Assembly: GCF_900088415.1 (NCBI RefSeq)
Contig: NZ_FLLQ01000003.1
Coordinates: forward strand, 186,001-250,000
Direction: 5' to 3'
DNA: 64,000 bases
Origin: Vibrio mediterranei
GTDB lineage: Bacteria; Pseudomonadota; Gammaproteobacteria; Enterobacterales; Vibrionaceae
Shown: one piece after another, positions 48,359 to 59,177 of the stretch
Position numbering within the stretch: the first letter of the stretch is position 1
Layout: each line of letters opens with the position of its first letter
The notes under the pieces: model-generated
Seen by the model: only the letters and a program-made list of their open reading frames with translations
Databases searched by the model: none
Told to the model about the DNA's origin: nothing
Translations under genes and position numbers: made by a program

Positions 48359-49330
48359 TTATGCCGTTCTTTTCACTGCCATGTAGGCAAGCGCGATTAA
48401 GGCTTCTTTATATTCACTGTCAGGCACGATAGAAAGTGCTTCAATGGCCTTATCAGCTTCTTTAAAGGCCATGTCTTCAGTGTACTTTAATGAGCCCACA
48501 CGATTCATTGTTGCCATAATGGTATCGAGCTTATCAATCCCATTACCTTTCTCAATTGCTTCGCGAATCATCGCACTTTCGTGTTCTTCACCGTGCTGCA
48601 TGGCGTGGATAAGCGGTAATGTTGGTTTACCTTCAGCTAGGTCGTCACCGACATTTTTACCCATGTCTTCACCCGTAGAGGTGTAATCCATGACGTCATC
48701 AATAAGCTGGAACGCGGTTCCAAGGTACTTACCGTAATTCTGTAGTGCAAGTTCGACTTCTGGAGAGGCATCGTTGAGGATGGCTCCAACTTGAGTCGCG
48801 GCTTCAAACAAACGTGCCGTCTTAGAGTAGATGACTTGCATGTAGCTTGCTTCAGAAGTATTAGGGTCATTGCAGTTCATTAGCTGCTGAACTTCACCTT
48901 CTGCGATGACATTCACGGCATCACTCATAAGCTCTAAAATGCGCAATGAGCCAAGACCCGTCATCATTTGGAAAGAACGAGTATAGATGTAGTCACCTAC
49001 TAGAACACTCGCAGCGTTACCAAAGGCGGCGTTTGCTGTTGCTTTACCTCGTCGCATATCTGACTCATCTACTACGTCGTCGTGCAATAACGTCGCAGTA
49101 TGGATGAACTCAATAAACGCAGCAGCCGTTGTATGTGCGTTACCTTGATATCCTAAAGCTTTCGCTGAAAGCAACGCGAGTAGCGGTCTTAAGCGCTTGC
49201 CGCCACTACTTACAATATAGAAACCAAGTTGATTGATTAGACTAACTTCTGAGTTTAATTGTGCTTGTATTGTTTCATTCACTTTTGCCATATCATCGGC
49301 AGTCAGTGCTTGGATAGCTTTAAAATCCAT
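48359..49330 (-). CDS. ispB: Octaprenyl diphosphate synthase IspB
   Basis: Builds the C40 side chain of ubiquinone and menaquinone. 323 residues from MDFKAIQALTADDMAKVN at 49330, which lines up with the E. coli start; an ORF start nine codons earlier is less likely. Aspartate-rich motifs: LLHDDVVDESDMRRG and LIDDVMDY. Divergent from rplU, as in E. coli. Confidence 0.96.
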   Translation of the reverse strand: MDFKAIQALTADDMAKVNETIQAQLNSEVSLINQLGFYIVSSGGKRLRPLLALLSAKALGYQGNAHTTAAAFIEFIHTATLLHDDVVDESDMRRGKATANAAFGNAASVLVGDYIYTRSFQMMTGLGSLRILELMSDAVNVIAEGEVQQLMNCNDPNTSEASYMQVIYSKTARLFEAATQVGAILNDASPEVELALQNYGKYLGTAFQLIDDVMDYTSTGEDMGKNVGDDLAEGKPTLPLIHAMQHGEEHESAMIREAIEKGNGIDKLDTIMATMNRVGSLKYTEDMAFKEADKAIEALSIVPDSEYKEALIALAYMAVKRTA

Positions 49331-49487
49331 TACGTACCCGGTTGAGCTTAGAGCCAATAAGGCTTAGTCGTTGGTTATAATCTGTGAATAATACACTAAA
49401 AAACGTTGATTAATACATGGTGAAAGGGCATTATTGCCGCACTTTTCATTGGCGATTAGTGTTTCGCCAATTTTTTCAAAATATGGC

Positions 49488-49516
49488 TTGTCATAGGGTA
49501 ATCATTCGCGTAGAAT
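49488..49516 (+). promoter_or_regulatory. Sigma-70 promoter of rplU-rpmA
   Basis: TTGTCA (49488-49493), 17-bp spacer, TAGAAT (49511-49516), about 85 bp ahead of rplU. The match is good and the spacing ideal. Confidence 0.75.
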
Positions 49517-49602
49517 CTGCGCCCTATTGATGATTAGTTTAGCGCACACCCTATTTGTTGAAATAACAATCAAAAGGCTGTGCGGAAAAAGCGGAGTAAA
49601 AT

Positions 49603-49914
49603 ATGTACGCTGTTTTCCAATCTGGTGGTAAACAACACCGTGTAAGCGAAGGTCAAACTCTTCGTTTAGAGAAATTAGACGTTGAAACTGGTGCAACTGT
49701 TGAATTTGATAAAGTTCTTCTTGTTGCTAACGGTGAAGACATTCAAGTTGGCGCTCCTCTTGTTGAGGGCGGCAAGGTAGTTGCTGAAGTGGTACAACAC
49801 GGTCGTGGCGATAAAGTAAAAATCGTTAAGTTCCGTCGTCGTAAGCACTCTCGTAAGCAACAAGGTCACCGTCAGTGGTTCACGGAAGTGAAAATCACTG
49901 GCATCAACGCTTAA
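49603..49914 (+). CDS. rplU: Ribosomal protein bL21
   Basis: 103-residue large-subunit protein, full length ([14 protein letters not shown]). Has the [16 protein letters not shown] family segment. It is co-transcribed with rpmA, 21 bp further on. Confidence 0.98.
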   Translation: MYAVFQSGGKQHRVSEGQTLRLEKLDVETGATVEFDKVLLVANGEDIQVGAPLVEGGKVVAEVVQHGRGDKVKIVKFRRRKHSRKQQGHRQWFTEVKITGINA

Positions 49915-49935
49915 TTCGATTAGGAGAGTTTAACA

Positions 49936-50193
49936 ATGGCACACAAAAAAGCTGGTGGTTCTACTCGTAACGGCCGCGATTCAGAAAGCAAACGTCTAGG
50001 TGTTAAGCGTTTCGGTGGTGAGTCTGTTCTTGCAGGTAACATCATCGTACGTCAACGTGGTACTAAGTTCCACGCTGGTACTAACGTTGGTATCGGTAAA
50101 GACCATACTCTTTTCGCTCTTACTGAAGGTAAAGTGAAATTCGAAGTTAAAGGTCCTAAGAACCGTAAATTCGTTAGCATCGAAGCTGAGTAA
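49936..50193 (+). CDS. rpmA: Ribosomal protein bL27
   Basis: 85-residue large-subunit protein near the peptidyl transferase centre. [20 protein letters not shown] is the unprocessed gammaproteobacterial N-terminus. AGGAGAG ribosome site. Followed by a strong terminator. Confidence 0.98.
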   Translation: MAHKKAGGSTRNGRDSESKRLGVKRFGGESVLAGNIIVRQRGTKFHAGTNVGIGKDHTLFALTEGKVKFEVKGPKNRKFVSIEAE

Positions 50194-50238
50194 TTTTAGC
50201 GCTAAGCTGAATTACGAATAAGCTTTCTAGCTGAATTC

Positions 50239-50268
50239 AAAAGCCCTGCCGAGTCGGCGGGGTTTTTT
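50239..50268 (+). terminator. Terminator of rplU-rpmA
   Basis: Stem CCCTGCC/GGCGGGG (one G-U pair) with loop GAGTC and six T. obgE therefore probably also has its own promoter in the next 190 bp, where I see none clearly. Confidence 0.85.
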
Positions 50269-50458
50269 ATTTATATGGGCAGTCGATAGAGACGAGTCTC
50301 TAGGCATAGCTATGTTGAAACAACAAGCTTTGCACCATGGGGAATCGTCTCTGTCATCTGCTAAAATGTAGTGATAATTGATTGAGCCCACAAAGTGATC
50401 TTATGTCTTTTCGGCAGGATGGCTTTGGTGGTGGGTAGCGAAGAAGTAGTCGGAGTAA

Positions 50459-51628
<1,170 letters not shown>

Positions 51629-51646
51629 TTGTTACCTCAATGATTT

Positions 51647-51679
51647 AAAAAGCTGCAAAGTTACTTTGCAGCTTTTTTT
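51647..51679 (+). terminator. Terminator of obgE
   Basis: Thirteen-bp perfect stem AAAAGCTGCAAAG/CTTTGCAGCTTTT with loop TTA, extending into a T-run. Confidence 0.9.
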
Positions 51680-51768
51680 GTACTCACATTATTTCAGTGT
51701 GGCTTGTACTAAGGCAAACTGATACAAACTCTCTTTTCTCCCCCTTTATGCTAAAGGAAGCCTTTTAA

Positions 51769-52824
51769 ATGGATTTAAATCGGCGAATTTCGGATGTGGA
51801 TGCTCTGATATTTAAACACTACCGTGTTGTACATGGTATTCGGATTTCCGTGGCATTCGTTTTAACTCTAGCTTTAACCAGTTATTTTCAGATTCCCGAA
51901 AGCACCTGGATACTCATTACGTTAGTAGTAGTGATTGGCCCTATCTCGTATTTAGGTAATGTTTTACCACGAGCTTGGCATCGCACTATGGGAACGATTA
52001 TTGGAGCATTGTCAGGGATTACCGCCATTTTACTTGGACAATGGTCAATGTTGGCTATGTATGCTTGGTGCGGCGCTGTGATGTTTTGTAGTGCCTATTT
52101 TGCGTTAGGTAAACGCCCTTATGTGGGTTTGCTGATTGGTATTACCCTTGCGGTCACTATTGGAGCAGGTAATCACGATATTGAAGTTGCGTTGTGGCGT
52201 GGTCTTGATGTAACGATTGGCTGTGTATTAGCGGTGTTGTTTTGCATTATTTATCCGCAAAGAGCGTTTATTCATTGGCGCATGCGTCTAGGCGCCACGC
52301 TGGACCGGTTTGCTAAGGTCTATCAAATATCCACATCATTGAACATGCTTGAACAGCCGAACCTTGAGCGCTACCAGCAAACGCTAATGAAGGAGATGGT
52401 AACCTTGAGAAGTCTCATTTCTCCTTCAGTTAAAGAGTCAAAGCTGAGTGCACAACTATTAGAAGCGATTCAAGTACAGCTTCGCAACATGCTTTACTCC
52501 ATTGAACTTTTGAACACCTCTTATTGGAGCGACAGGCACAGTCATTTGAATATGCTTTGGTCCAAACCCCTTAATGATTGCCAGAAAATCATTGAGAAAG
52601 AGTTCGAAGCACTTGCAACATTAATAATGACCGGGAAATTAGAGACCGAGCTTTCAGGTAAAGAAATTGCGACAGCAAGAGAGACCTTAAAAAACAGTTT
52701 GCCAAAGATTGATGGTGAGGAGACGAGCATCAATGGCTACTTATGGCTTAATTTGAAGCTAATGGAAGACCTTGTAAGCCTAAAACGACTGTTAGTTTAT
52801 TCGCTGAATCTGTCTCAAGAGTAG
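51769..52824 (+). CDS. FUSC-family membrane protein
   Basis: A 351-residue inner-membrane protein. The N-terminal 170 residues hold about six hydrophobic segments with the FUSC pattern (ESTWILITLVVVIGP, then GTIIGALSGI), and the rest is a cytoplasmic helical domain. Related to YeeA, and to the membrane part of aromatic acid exporters such as AaeB, but much shorter than AaeB. The transported compound is unknown. AAGGAAG precedes the start. Confidence 0.85.
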   Translation: MDLNRRISDVDALIFKHYRVVHGIRISVAFVLTLALTSYFQIPESTWILITLVVVIGPISYLGNVLPRAWHRTMGTIIGALSGITAILLGQWSMLAMYAWCGAVMFCSAYFALGKRPYVGLLIGITLAVTIGAGNHDIEVALWRGLDVTIGCVLAVLFCIIYPQRAFIHWRMRLGATLDRFAKVYQISTSLNMLEQPNLERYQQTLMKEMVTLRSLISPSVKESKLSAQLLEAIQVQLRNMLYSIELLNTSYWSDRHSHLNMLWSKPLNDCQKIIEKEFEALATLIMTGKLETELSGKEIATARETLKNSLPKIDGEETSINGYLWLNLKLMEDLVSLKRLLVYSLNLSQE

Positions 52825-52897
52825 TTTTCACAAATTTGTTGTTTTCTGTCAATCGTGCCCCAGTTTTTAGTTCATCAACAATGAAAATGCCCCTAAA

Positions 52898-53701
52898 ATG
52901 GATTCAATACTGAATGACCACGAAAAAACTGGAATGGATTCTAAGCAACGAGCCGTCTCTCGGCTGATTGCGCAAGCAGGGCAAATGTTACTTGCTCATG
53001 GCGCAGAAAGTACGTTAGTTGGCGATATTACTCGAAGAATGGGTATTGCTGCTTCTATGGACGAAGTAGAAGTATCACTGTCAGCAAGTTCATTAGTGAT
53101 TACCACGGTTTACAAAGAACATTGTGTTACGACGGCAAGACGAAGCCCAGATCGTGGGCTTAATATGCGTGTTGTGACTCAGGTTCAACGTATCTGTATC
53201 ATGATGGAGAAAGGCATTCTTGATTATCAACTAGCTCAGAAAAAACTGAACAAGATCAGCCCTGAACGTTACAATCGCTGGTTAGTCGTGGTGATGATAG
53301 GGCTATCATGCGCTGCTTTTAGCCGCCTCGCTGGCGGTGATTGGTCAGTGTTCGCTATGACTTTCTTGGCTTCTGCTGTTGGTATGACGGTACGTCAAGA
53401 GATTGGCCATCGCCATTTTAACCCACTCTTAAACTTCTCCGTCACGGCGTTTGTTACCACACTTATTTCTGCCCAAGCGGTTATCTATAACATCGGAGCG
53501 CAGCCTCAATTAGTAATGGCGTCATCAGTGCTCATGTTAGTCCCCGGCTTTCCGCTAATTAACTCTGTTGCTGATATGGTCAAAGGCTATGTCAACATGG
53601 GGATCGCTCGTTTTGTATTTGCCAGCTTATTAACCCTAGCAACCTGCTTGGGGATAATTGGTGCCATGAGTCTGACGGATGTTCTAGGGTGGGCTCAGTA
53701 A
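52898..53701 (+). CDS. yjjP: YjjP-type ThrE-family exporter subunit
   Basis: A 267-residue protein with a soluble N-terminal half containing AGQMLLAHGAESTLVGDITR and about five membrane segments in the C-terminal half (DUF1212/ThrE). With YjjB it forms a split version of the Corynebacterium ThrE exporter; in E. coli YjjPB exports succinate. Start uncertain: 52898 or 52934 (MDSKQRAVSRL), neither with a good ribosome site. The stop overlaps the yjjB start. Confidence 0.88.
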   Translation: MDSILNDHEKTGMDSKQRAVSRLIAQAGQMLLAHGAESTLVGDITRRMGIAASMDEVEVSLSASSLVITTVYKEHCVTTARRSPDRGLNMRVVTQVQRICIMMEKGILDYQLAQKKLNKISPERYNRWLVVVMIGLSCAAFSRLAGGDWSVFAMTFLASAVGMTVRQEIGHRHFNPLLNFSVTAFVTTLISAQAVIYNIGAQPQLVMASSVLMLVPGFPLINSVADMVKGYVNMGIARFVFASLLTLATCLGIIGAMSLTDVLGWAQ

Positions 53702-54174
53702 TGACAATAGTGGAATTATTATTTGCTCTACTTAACGATATGTTCTTTGCTGCCATTCCAGCAGTAGGGTTTGCGTTGGTATTTAATGTTCCTCAAAATG
53801 CGTTAGCTTATTGCGCGATTGGTGGGGCAGTTGGTCATGGCTCTCGCTTTTTGATGATGCATTATGGTGTTCCGATTGAATGGGCGACTTTTTTCGCCGC
53901 AACGATTGTCGGTATGATAGGCGTTCATTGGTCGCATAAGTTTCTAGCTCATCCTAAAGTGTTTACGGTGGCCGCGCTAATACCGATGGTTCCAGGGGTG
54001 TTTGCCTATAAAGCTATGATTGCTATGGTGGAAATCAATCATCTTGGTTATACCCCTGAGCTTGTAGCGACTCTAATGGAGAACTTCCTAAAGGCGATGT
54101 TTATAATTGCTGGTTTGGCTATTGGTCTAGCCATGCCCGGGCTGTTATTCTATCGCAGCCGACCCGTCGTTTAA
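53701..54174 (+). CDS. yjjB: YjjB-type ThrE-family exporter subunit
   Basis: A 157-residue membrane protein with about four or five segments (DUF3815), beginning MTIVELLFALLNDMFFAAIP. The ATG shares its first base with the yjjP stop (TAATG), so the two are translated together. It contains VPGVFAYKAMIAM near the end. Partner of YjjP. Confidence 0.88.
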   Translation: MTIVELLFALLNDMFFAAIPAVGFALVFNVPQNALAYCAIGGAVGHGSRFLMMHYGVPIEWATFFAATIVGMIGVHWSHKFLAHPKVFTVAALIPMVPGVFAYKAMIAMVEINHLGYTPELVATLMENFLKAMFIIAGLAIGLAMPGLLFYRSRPVV

Positions 54175-54193
54175 CTAGGAATACAGTACCTCA

Positions 54194-54673
54194 ATGATTA
54201 TTAGCATGATTGCCGCTATGGCAGACAATCGAGTCATAGGCAAAGATAACCAAATGCCTTGGCACTTACCTGCCGACTTTATCTGGTTCAAAAAGTGCAC
54301 CATGGGAAAACCCGTTATTATGGGTAGAAAAACCTATGAATCTATAGGGCGCCCTTTACCTGGTCGTCAAAACATTGTCGTTAGTCGAAATTCTGAGCTT
54401 TGCATAGATGGAGTGGAGACGGTAACTTCATTGGAACAAGCTTTGAGCTTAGTGAGTGATGTGGAAGAAGCGATGATCATTGGTGGCGGTAGCTTTTACG
54501 AGCACTGTATGCCGATGGCAAACAAGCTTTATCTAACCTATATCGATGCAAATGTTGATGGTGATACTCAATTTCCTGATTGGGGAGAAGGCTGGAAACA
54601 AGTGCATAGTGAGCAATATCAAGCGGATGACAAAAACGCTTACGACATGCAGTTCGTCATTCTTGAGCGCTAA
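54194..54673 (+). CDS. folA: Dihydrofolate reductase
   Basis: Reduces dihydrofolate to tetrahydrofolate with NADPH; target of trimethoprim. 159 residues, as in E. coli. The catalytic acid is Asp28 in MPWHLPADFIWFKK; GRKTYESIGRPLPGR and GGGSFYEHCMP form the cofactor sites. Followed by a terminator and convergent apaH. Confidence 0.97.
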   Translation: MIISMIAAMADNRVIGKDNQMPWHLPADFIWFKKCTMGKPVIMGRKTYESIGRPLPGRQNIVVSRNSELCIDGVETVTSLEQALSLVSDVEEAMIIGGGSFYEHCMPMANKLYLTYIDANVDGDTQFPDWGEGWKQVHSEQYQADDKNAYDMQFVILER

Positions 54674-54680
54674 TATTCGC

Positions 54681-54710
54681 CGCCTAAGAGAGGTTTCTTA
54701 GGCGTCTTTT
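54681..54710 (+). terminator. Terminator of folA
   Basis: Nine-bp perfect stem CGCCTAAGA/TCTTAGGCG with a 6-nt loop, then TCTTTT. Sits in the 46-bp gap to convergent apaH. Confidence 0.8.
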
Positions 54711-54719
54711 ATTGAATAT

Positions 54720-55526
54720 TTAACCCAAGGCTGGTTGTTCAAAAACGGCCTTATCTTCCCAACGAATCATAGTAAGGCTACCTCCCCAAACACACCCGGT
54801 ATCCAATCCTATAATCTGTTCACTGATGTAGCCTCCTAGTGCTGCCCAATGCCCAAAAATCACGGTTTTATTAAGCGGGACTCGATTTTTTAATTGGAAC
54901 CACGGAACATATTCTAGAGGGTTTACGTCGCTAGGAGGTAGCTTACAGGCCATATCTAAGCGCCCATCTGGATAACAAAAGCGCATTCGGGTGTAGGCAT
55001 TAATGATGTAACGCCAACGTTCGAAACCGGTGAGTCCTGATTGCCAGAAGTCGGGGTCATTGCTGTACATATTAAGGATGAGTGCTTGCCAATCATCACT
55101 TTGTAGTTGTTGCTCAACTTCTCGAGCATTGACTCTCGCCTGTTCTAAAGTCCACTGAGGAGAAATACCTGCATGACAAACGACAAATTCATCATGTTCT
55201 AAGAGCAAAGGCTGGTGTCTGAGCCAGTCTAATAAATCTGTCTTGTCTAGAGCTTCTAAAATCGGAAGTGTTTTGTCTTTGGGTTTCGCTTTGTGTACGC
55301 CAAGCGATACGGCTAATAAGTGAAGATCATGATTGCCCAGACAGACTTTTGCAGCCTCTCCCATGGCTTTGACGAAGCGGAGTGTTTCCAGTGATTTAGG
55401 GCCTCTAGCGACGAGATCTCCGGCAATCCAAAGGGTATCTTTTTGTTTGTCGAAATGACTTTTCGACAACAGTAGTTCCAATTCATCCAAGCAACCTTGA
55501 ATGTCACCAACAATGTAATTTGCCAC
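54720..55526 (-). CDS. apaH: Diadenosine tetraphosphatase ApaH
   Basis: Symmetric Ap4A hydrolase of the metallophosphatase family, 268 residues; also removes Np4-type caps from RNA in E. coli. Motifs GDIQGCLDEL, GDLVARGPKSLE, GNHDLHLL and FGHWAALGG. Downstream of apaG by 8 bp, so the two are co-transcribed. Confidence 0.97.
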   Translation of the reverse strand: MANYIVGDIQGCLDELELLLSKSHFDKQKDTLWIAGDLVARGPKSLETLRFVKAMGEAAKVCLGNHDLHLLAVSLGVHKAKPKDKTLPILEALDKTDLLDWLRHQPLLLEHDEFVVCHAGISPQWTLEQARVNAREVEQQLQSDDWQALILNMYSNDPDFWQSGLTGFERWRYIINAYTRMRFCYPDGRLDMACKLPPSDVNPLEYVPWFQLKNRVPLNKTVIFGHWAALGGYISEQIIGLDTGCVWGGSLTMIRWEDKAVFEQPALG

Positions 55527-55534
55527 AAAAAACC

Positions 55535-55915
55535 TTAATTTAGAATATTGGGAATAGCTAAGCGGAATGGCTCTATTTCGGTAATGAATTCTTTGCCGTT
55601 GGCATCGATCATTATGTAATGACCTTGCATCACGCCAACAGGTGTCTCAATAGCCGTGCCACTGGTATACGTGTACTCATCACTTTTTTCGATTATTGGT
55701 TGTTGGCCGATCACACCTTCACCCTCGACACTGATCTGTTTTCCGTTAGCATCAGTAATCAGCCAACGTCGACTCATTAATTGCACAGTTTGCTGACTTA
55801 GGTTTTTTATCGTGATGACGTAAGCAAAGACAAAGCGCTTATTGTCTGGGTCAGATTGCTCTTCAACGTATTTGGTATGTACTTGGCATTTCACGCATGG
55901 CGAAGTTGTATCCAT
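55535..55915 (-). CDS. apaG: ApaG protein (DUF525)
   Basis: A 126-residue FnIII-like beta-sandwich protein of unclear function. Begins [20 protein letters not shown]; has the [20 protein letters not shown] and [11 protein letters not shown] signatures. A terminator-like hairpin separates it from rsmA. Confidence 0.95.
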   Translation of the reverse strand: MDTTSPCVKCQVHTKYVEEQSDPDNKRFVFAYVITIKNLSQQTVQLMSRRWLITDANGKQISVEGEGVIGQQPIIEKSDEYTYTSGTAIETPVGVMQGHYIMIDANGKEFITEIEPFRLAIPNILN

Positions 55916-55957
55916 ATGACTCTCCTATGCTGTTGAAAGGGCTGCCTATTCACTATG

Positions 55958-55998
55958 ACAAAAAAAAACGCCCATTAGCAAGCTAGTGAGCGTTTTTT
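55958..55998 (-). terminator. Terminator between rsmA and apaG
   Basis: On the minus strand about 15 paired bases (one G-U, one mismatch) join AAAACGCTCACTAGC and GCTAATGGGCGTTTT, followed by a long T-run. It lies just after rsmA, inside what is one operon in E. coli, so apaGH may be attenuated or have their own promoter. Confidence 0.75.
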
Positions 55999-56004
55999 AA
56001 TGAA

Positions 56005-56811
56005 TTAGTTATGATTTTCATCTAACCAGTTAGCCATGGCTACGAACTGTTGTAATGTTAGATTCTCTGGTCGCATAGAAGAGTTTACGCCCAGTTCTTC
56101 CAGCGTTTCTGCCGACATAAGAGACTTGTAGCAATTACGAACGGTTTTACGACGCTGGTTAAAGCCATCACGACAGACTCTATCTAGCCATTTCAAACTA
56201 GTCGCAGGATAAGGTAGTTCTTCATAAGGAACCAATCTTACTACCGCTGAATCTACTTTCGGTGGTGGAACAAATGCTGTTGGTGGTACTTCAAGTACTG
56301 GAACCACTTTGCAGTAATACTGAGCCATGACCGTCAGACGGCCGTAAGCTTTTGTACCTGGACCGGCGGCAAGGCGATTCACCACTTCTTTTTGTAGCAT
56401 AAAGTGCATATCTTGGATGTCTTTATGGAACTCAAATAAGTGGAACATCAAAGGTGTAGAGATGTTGTACGGCAGGTTACCGAAGATACGCAGCTTGTTA
56501 TTTGGATTAACAAGTTGAGTAAAGTCAAAACGCATAGCGTCACCTTCGTGAATGGTGAGCTTATCTCCCAAATCTGGGTGATTGCGTAGACGCTCTGCAA
56601 GATCTCGGTCTAATTCAATAACTGTAAACTTGTCGACTTCTTTGCCTACTGGTTCAGTAATCGCACCAAGACCTGGGCCAATCTCAACTAAGTTTTGACC
56701 TGGACGCGGATTAATTGCTGATACAATTCCGTCGATAACGTAAGGATCATTTAGGAAGTTTTGACCAAAACGCTTTCTTGCTTTGTGCCCTAGGTGGACA
56801 TCATTTCTCAT
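56005..56811 (-). CDS. rsmA: 16S rRNA dimethyladenosine transferase RsmA (KsgA)
   Basis: Dimethylates A1518 and A1519 of 16S rRNA during small-subunit maturation; loss gives kasugamycin resistance. 268 residues, SAM site [14 protein letters not shown] and the catalytic [19 protein letters not shown] near the start is typical. Overlaps the pdxA stop by 4 bases. Confidence 0.98.
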   Translation of the reverse strand: MRNDVHLGHKARKRFGQNFLNDPYVIDGIVSAINPRPGQNLVEIGPGLGAITEPVGKEVDKFTVIELDRDLAERLRNHPDLGDKLTIHEGDAMRFDFTQLVNPNNKLRIFGNLPYNISTPLMFHLFEFHKDIQDMHFMLQKEVVNRLAAGPGTKAYGRLTVMAQYYCKVVPVLEVPPTAFVPPPKVDSAVVRLVPYEELPYPATSLKWLDRVCRDGFNQRRKTVRNCYKSLMSAETLEELGVNSSMRPENLTLQQFVAMANWLDENHN

Positions 56812-57794
56812 TGTCTGCTCTCTACTAAATCTATTGCGTACGCCAGTGCTGTCTCAAAGCTGCCAAAATCTGCTTGGCCTGTGCCAGCAAGATCCAATGC
56901 AGTGCCATGATCGACCGATGTCCTTATAAAGGGTAGACCAAGAGTGATGTTTACTGAACGACCGAAGCCCTTGTATTTAAGTACAGGGAGAACTTGATCG
57001 TGATACATGCCTAAGACAGCATCCGCATCGCGTAAATATTTGTCATTAAATATCGTATCGGCGGGTAATGGGCCGATAAGTTGATAATCTTTTTCTGTGC
57101 GAAGTTTCTCTAGAGTAGGAGTGATAGTTTCTATCTCTTCCATACCTAAGCAGCCATCCTCACCTGCGTGAGGGTTGAGGCCACAGACATAGATATTGGG
57201 TTTGGTAATACCAAACTTGGTGACCAAGTCGTGATGCAATATATCAACAATGCGTGTAACACGATCTTCGGTGATGGCTGCAGGTACTTCCGATAATGGA
57301 AGGTGAGTCGTGACAAGTGCGGTTCTTAATCCTTCCGTTGCCAGCATCATGACCACAAGTGGTGTATTTGATACTTCTGCAAAGAACTCAGTATGGCCAC
57401 TAAAGCTGACACCAGCTCGATTGATCACCCCTTTATGCACAGGGCCGGTGACAATAGCATCAAATTCACCTTTCATACAGCCTTTTGCTGCTTTTTCTAG
57501 GGTATTTAACACGTATTGTCCATTCGCTTCGTCTAATTTTCCTGCTTTGGCAGGGACTTGCAACGGCTCATGTAAAATAACCAAGCGGCCTTTGCAATGT
57601 GAATCATAAACCGTCGGATCATAATCGAGTAGGTCGATGTCAATGCCAAGCTGCTGTGCACGCTCGGCAATTAAGGTCTTATCAGCACAGATAACCACCT
57701 GATGTGGCCAGTCTCGCTGTGAGAGAGCAACCGCGAGATCGGGGCCTATACCTGCGGGCTCTCCGGCGGTAACAACAATACGCTTAGTTGGCAT
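56808..57794 (-). CDS. pdxA: 4-hydroxythreonine-4-phosphate dehydrogenase PdxA
   Basis: Pyridoxal phosphate biosynthesis. 328 residues from [20 protein letters not shown] at 57794; GAGGAAG lies 7 bases upstream inside surA, which supports this start over an ORF extension to 57812. Metal-binding His residues are in SGHTEFFAE and MYHDQVLP. Overlaps the end of surA by 11 bases. Confidence 0.97.
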   Translation of the reverse strand: MPTKRIVVTAGEPAGIGPDLAVALSQRDWPHQVVICADKTLIAERAQQLGIDIDLLDYDPTVYDSHCKGRLVILHEPLQVPAKAGKLDEANGQYVLNTLEKAAKGCMKGEFDAIVTGPVHKGVINRAGVSFSGHTEFFAEVSNTPLVVMMLATEGLRTALVTTHLPLSEVPAAITEDRVTRIVDILHHDLVTKFGITKPNIYVCGLNPHAGEDGCLGMEEIETITPTLEKLRTEKDYQLIGPLPADTIFNDKYLRDADAVLGMYHDQVLPVLKYKGFGRSVNITLGLPFIRTSVDHGTALDLAGTGQADFGSFETALAYAIDLVESRQ

Positions 57795-59088
57795 TGTTAT
57801 CTTCCTCATCATCGTTCACCATTTCTACGAATGCACTGGCGCGAAGTTCTTGAATCCAGGCCGAAGCTTCTTCATTGAACTTACGATTAAACAAGATGCG
57901 GTATGCGCGGTTCTGCATGGCTGAGCCTGTCTTGTCTACATCTCTACGATCTAGAACTTCGACGATGTGCCAACCGTGTACGGTTTTAAATGGCTTACTG
58001 ATTTGGCCAATAGGCAAGGTTTCAACCTGGTGCTTGAACTCCGGAACGTATAGTTCTGGTGTTTGGTAACCCAGTTCGCCGCCTTGGACAGCTGAGCCAG
58101 GGTCTTGGCTATATTGCTCGGCCATTTCAGCAAAGGTAGATTCACCAGATTGAACTTTAGCGATGATATTGTTGAGCTCTCTTTGAACCCCTTCATCACT
58201 TAAAATAACCGTAGGTTTGATAAGAATGTGTCGTGCGTTCACTTCAGTAACAGACACCGTCTCTAAGCCTTTAACGTCTTCAATTTTTAAGATGTGAAAA
58301 CCAACACCGCTGCGGAATGGACCAATAATAGTGCCTTTAGTTTGCATCTTAATTTGGTCTGCAAAGATGGTCGGCATCTCTTCTTTACGCATCCAGCCCC
58401 AATCACCGCCTTCTAGCGCTTTCGGGCCTTTTGAGTAGGTATATGCCATGGTAGCAAAATCTTCACCCGATTTTAGGCGTGCAACTAGGTCTTTCGCTTG
58501 CTGCTCTTGAACGCTTTTATCTTCGCCGTCGTTAAAGCGCAATTGAATGTGACGAATCTTATAGGTCACAGTAGCGTCGCTTTCTTTAGCAAGCAGCTCT
58601 GCGAGGTTATCGACTTCAGCTGGTAGAATGTTGATTCGTTGTCTTACCATAGCGTTACGAGCTTCACTGGCGGCGATTTCATCACGAATTTGTTCACGAA
58701 ATGCTTCCCAGGTTAGTCCTTCTTCACGTACGGTTTGGCGAAGTTGCTCGATGGTTTGATTGTTGTTATTCGCAATATCGTTAAGCGTGCTTTCTAGTCG
58801 GTTATCATCGATACGAACACCAATGCGATCAGCTTCTTGTAATTGCAGCTTTTCTAAGATCAGTTTATCGAGGATTTGCTCTTGGATAATATCTGCAGAA
58901 GGTAGCTCTTGGTCATTTTTTCGAGCGTTGGCAGTAAGAGTCTTAGTAGCAGAATCAATATCACTTTGTAGGATAACGCCATCGTTGACGATAACACGAA
59001 CGCGATCAAGCTCAACGGGTTCGGCAATGGCATGTAAAGCCATAACCGACAAAAGACATGTTGAAAGGAGTTTGCTTATAAATTTCAT
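57784..59088 (-). CDS. surA: Periplasmic chaperone SurA
   Basis: Folds outer-membrane proteins, including LptD. 434 residues with a signal peptide ([22 protein letters not shown]). An N-terminal chaperone domain is followed by two parvulin PPIase domains (about 176-277 and 287-386; the second contains [15 protein letters not shown]). Start at 59088 set by AGGAA 7 bases upstream; the ORF extends to 59112 but without a good site. Confidence 0.97.
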   Translation of the reverse strand: MKFISKLLSTCLLSVMALHAIAEPVELDRVRVIVNDGVILQSDIDSATKTLTANARKNDQELPSADIIQEQILDKLILEKLQLQEADRIGVRIDDNRLESTLNDIANNNNQTIEQLRQTVREEGLTWEAFREQIRDEIAASEARNAMVRQRINILPAEVDNLAELLAKESDATVTYKIRHIQLRFNDGEDKSVQEQQAKDLVARLKSGEDFATMAYTYSKGPKALEGGDWGWMRKEEMPTIFADQIKMQTKGTIIGPFRSGVGFHILKIEDVKGLETVSVTEVNARHILIKPTVILSDEGVQRELNNIIAKVQSGESTFAEMAEQYSQDPGSAVQGGELGYQTPELYVPEFKHQVETLPIGQISKPFKTVHGWHIVEVLDRRDVDKTGSAMQNRAYRILFNRKFNEEASAWIQELRASAFVEMVNDDEEDNNAN

Positions 59089-59104
59089 CGATATTCCTAG
59101 TGAA

Positions 59105-59133
59105 AACTTCACAGACTAAGAGTCTGTGAAGTT
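59105..59133. repeat. 13-bp perfect hairpin between lptD and surA
   Basis: AACTTCACAGACT and AGTCTGTGAAGTT around a 3-nt loop, only 16 bases before the surA start. T residues at the end of the stem are few. It could lower read-through from lptD or affect surA translation. Confidence 0.65.
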
Positions 59134-59177
59134 AATAAAGTTCCTAACTTGATATTATTACGCGAGCACTATCATGC

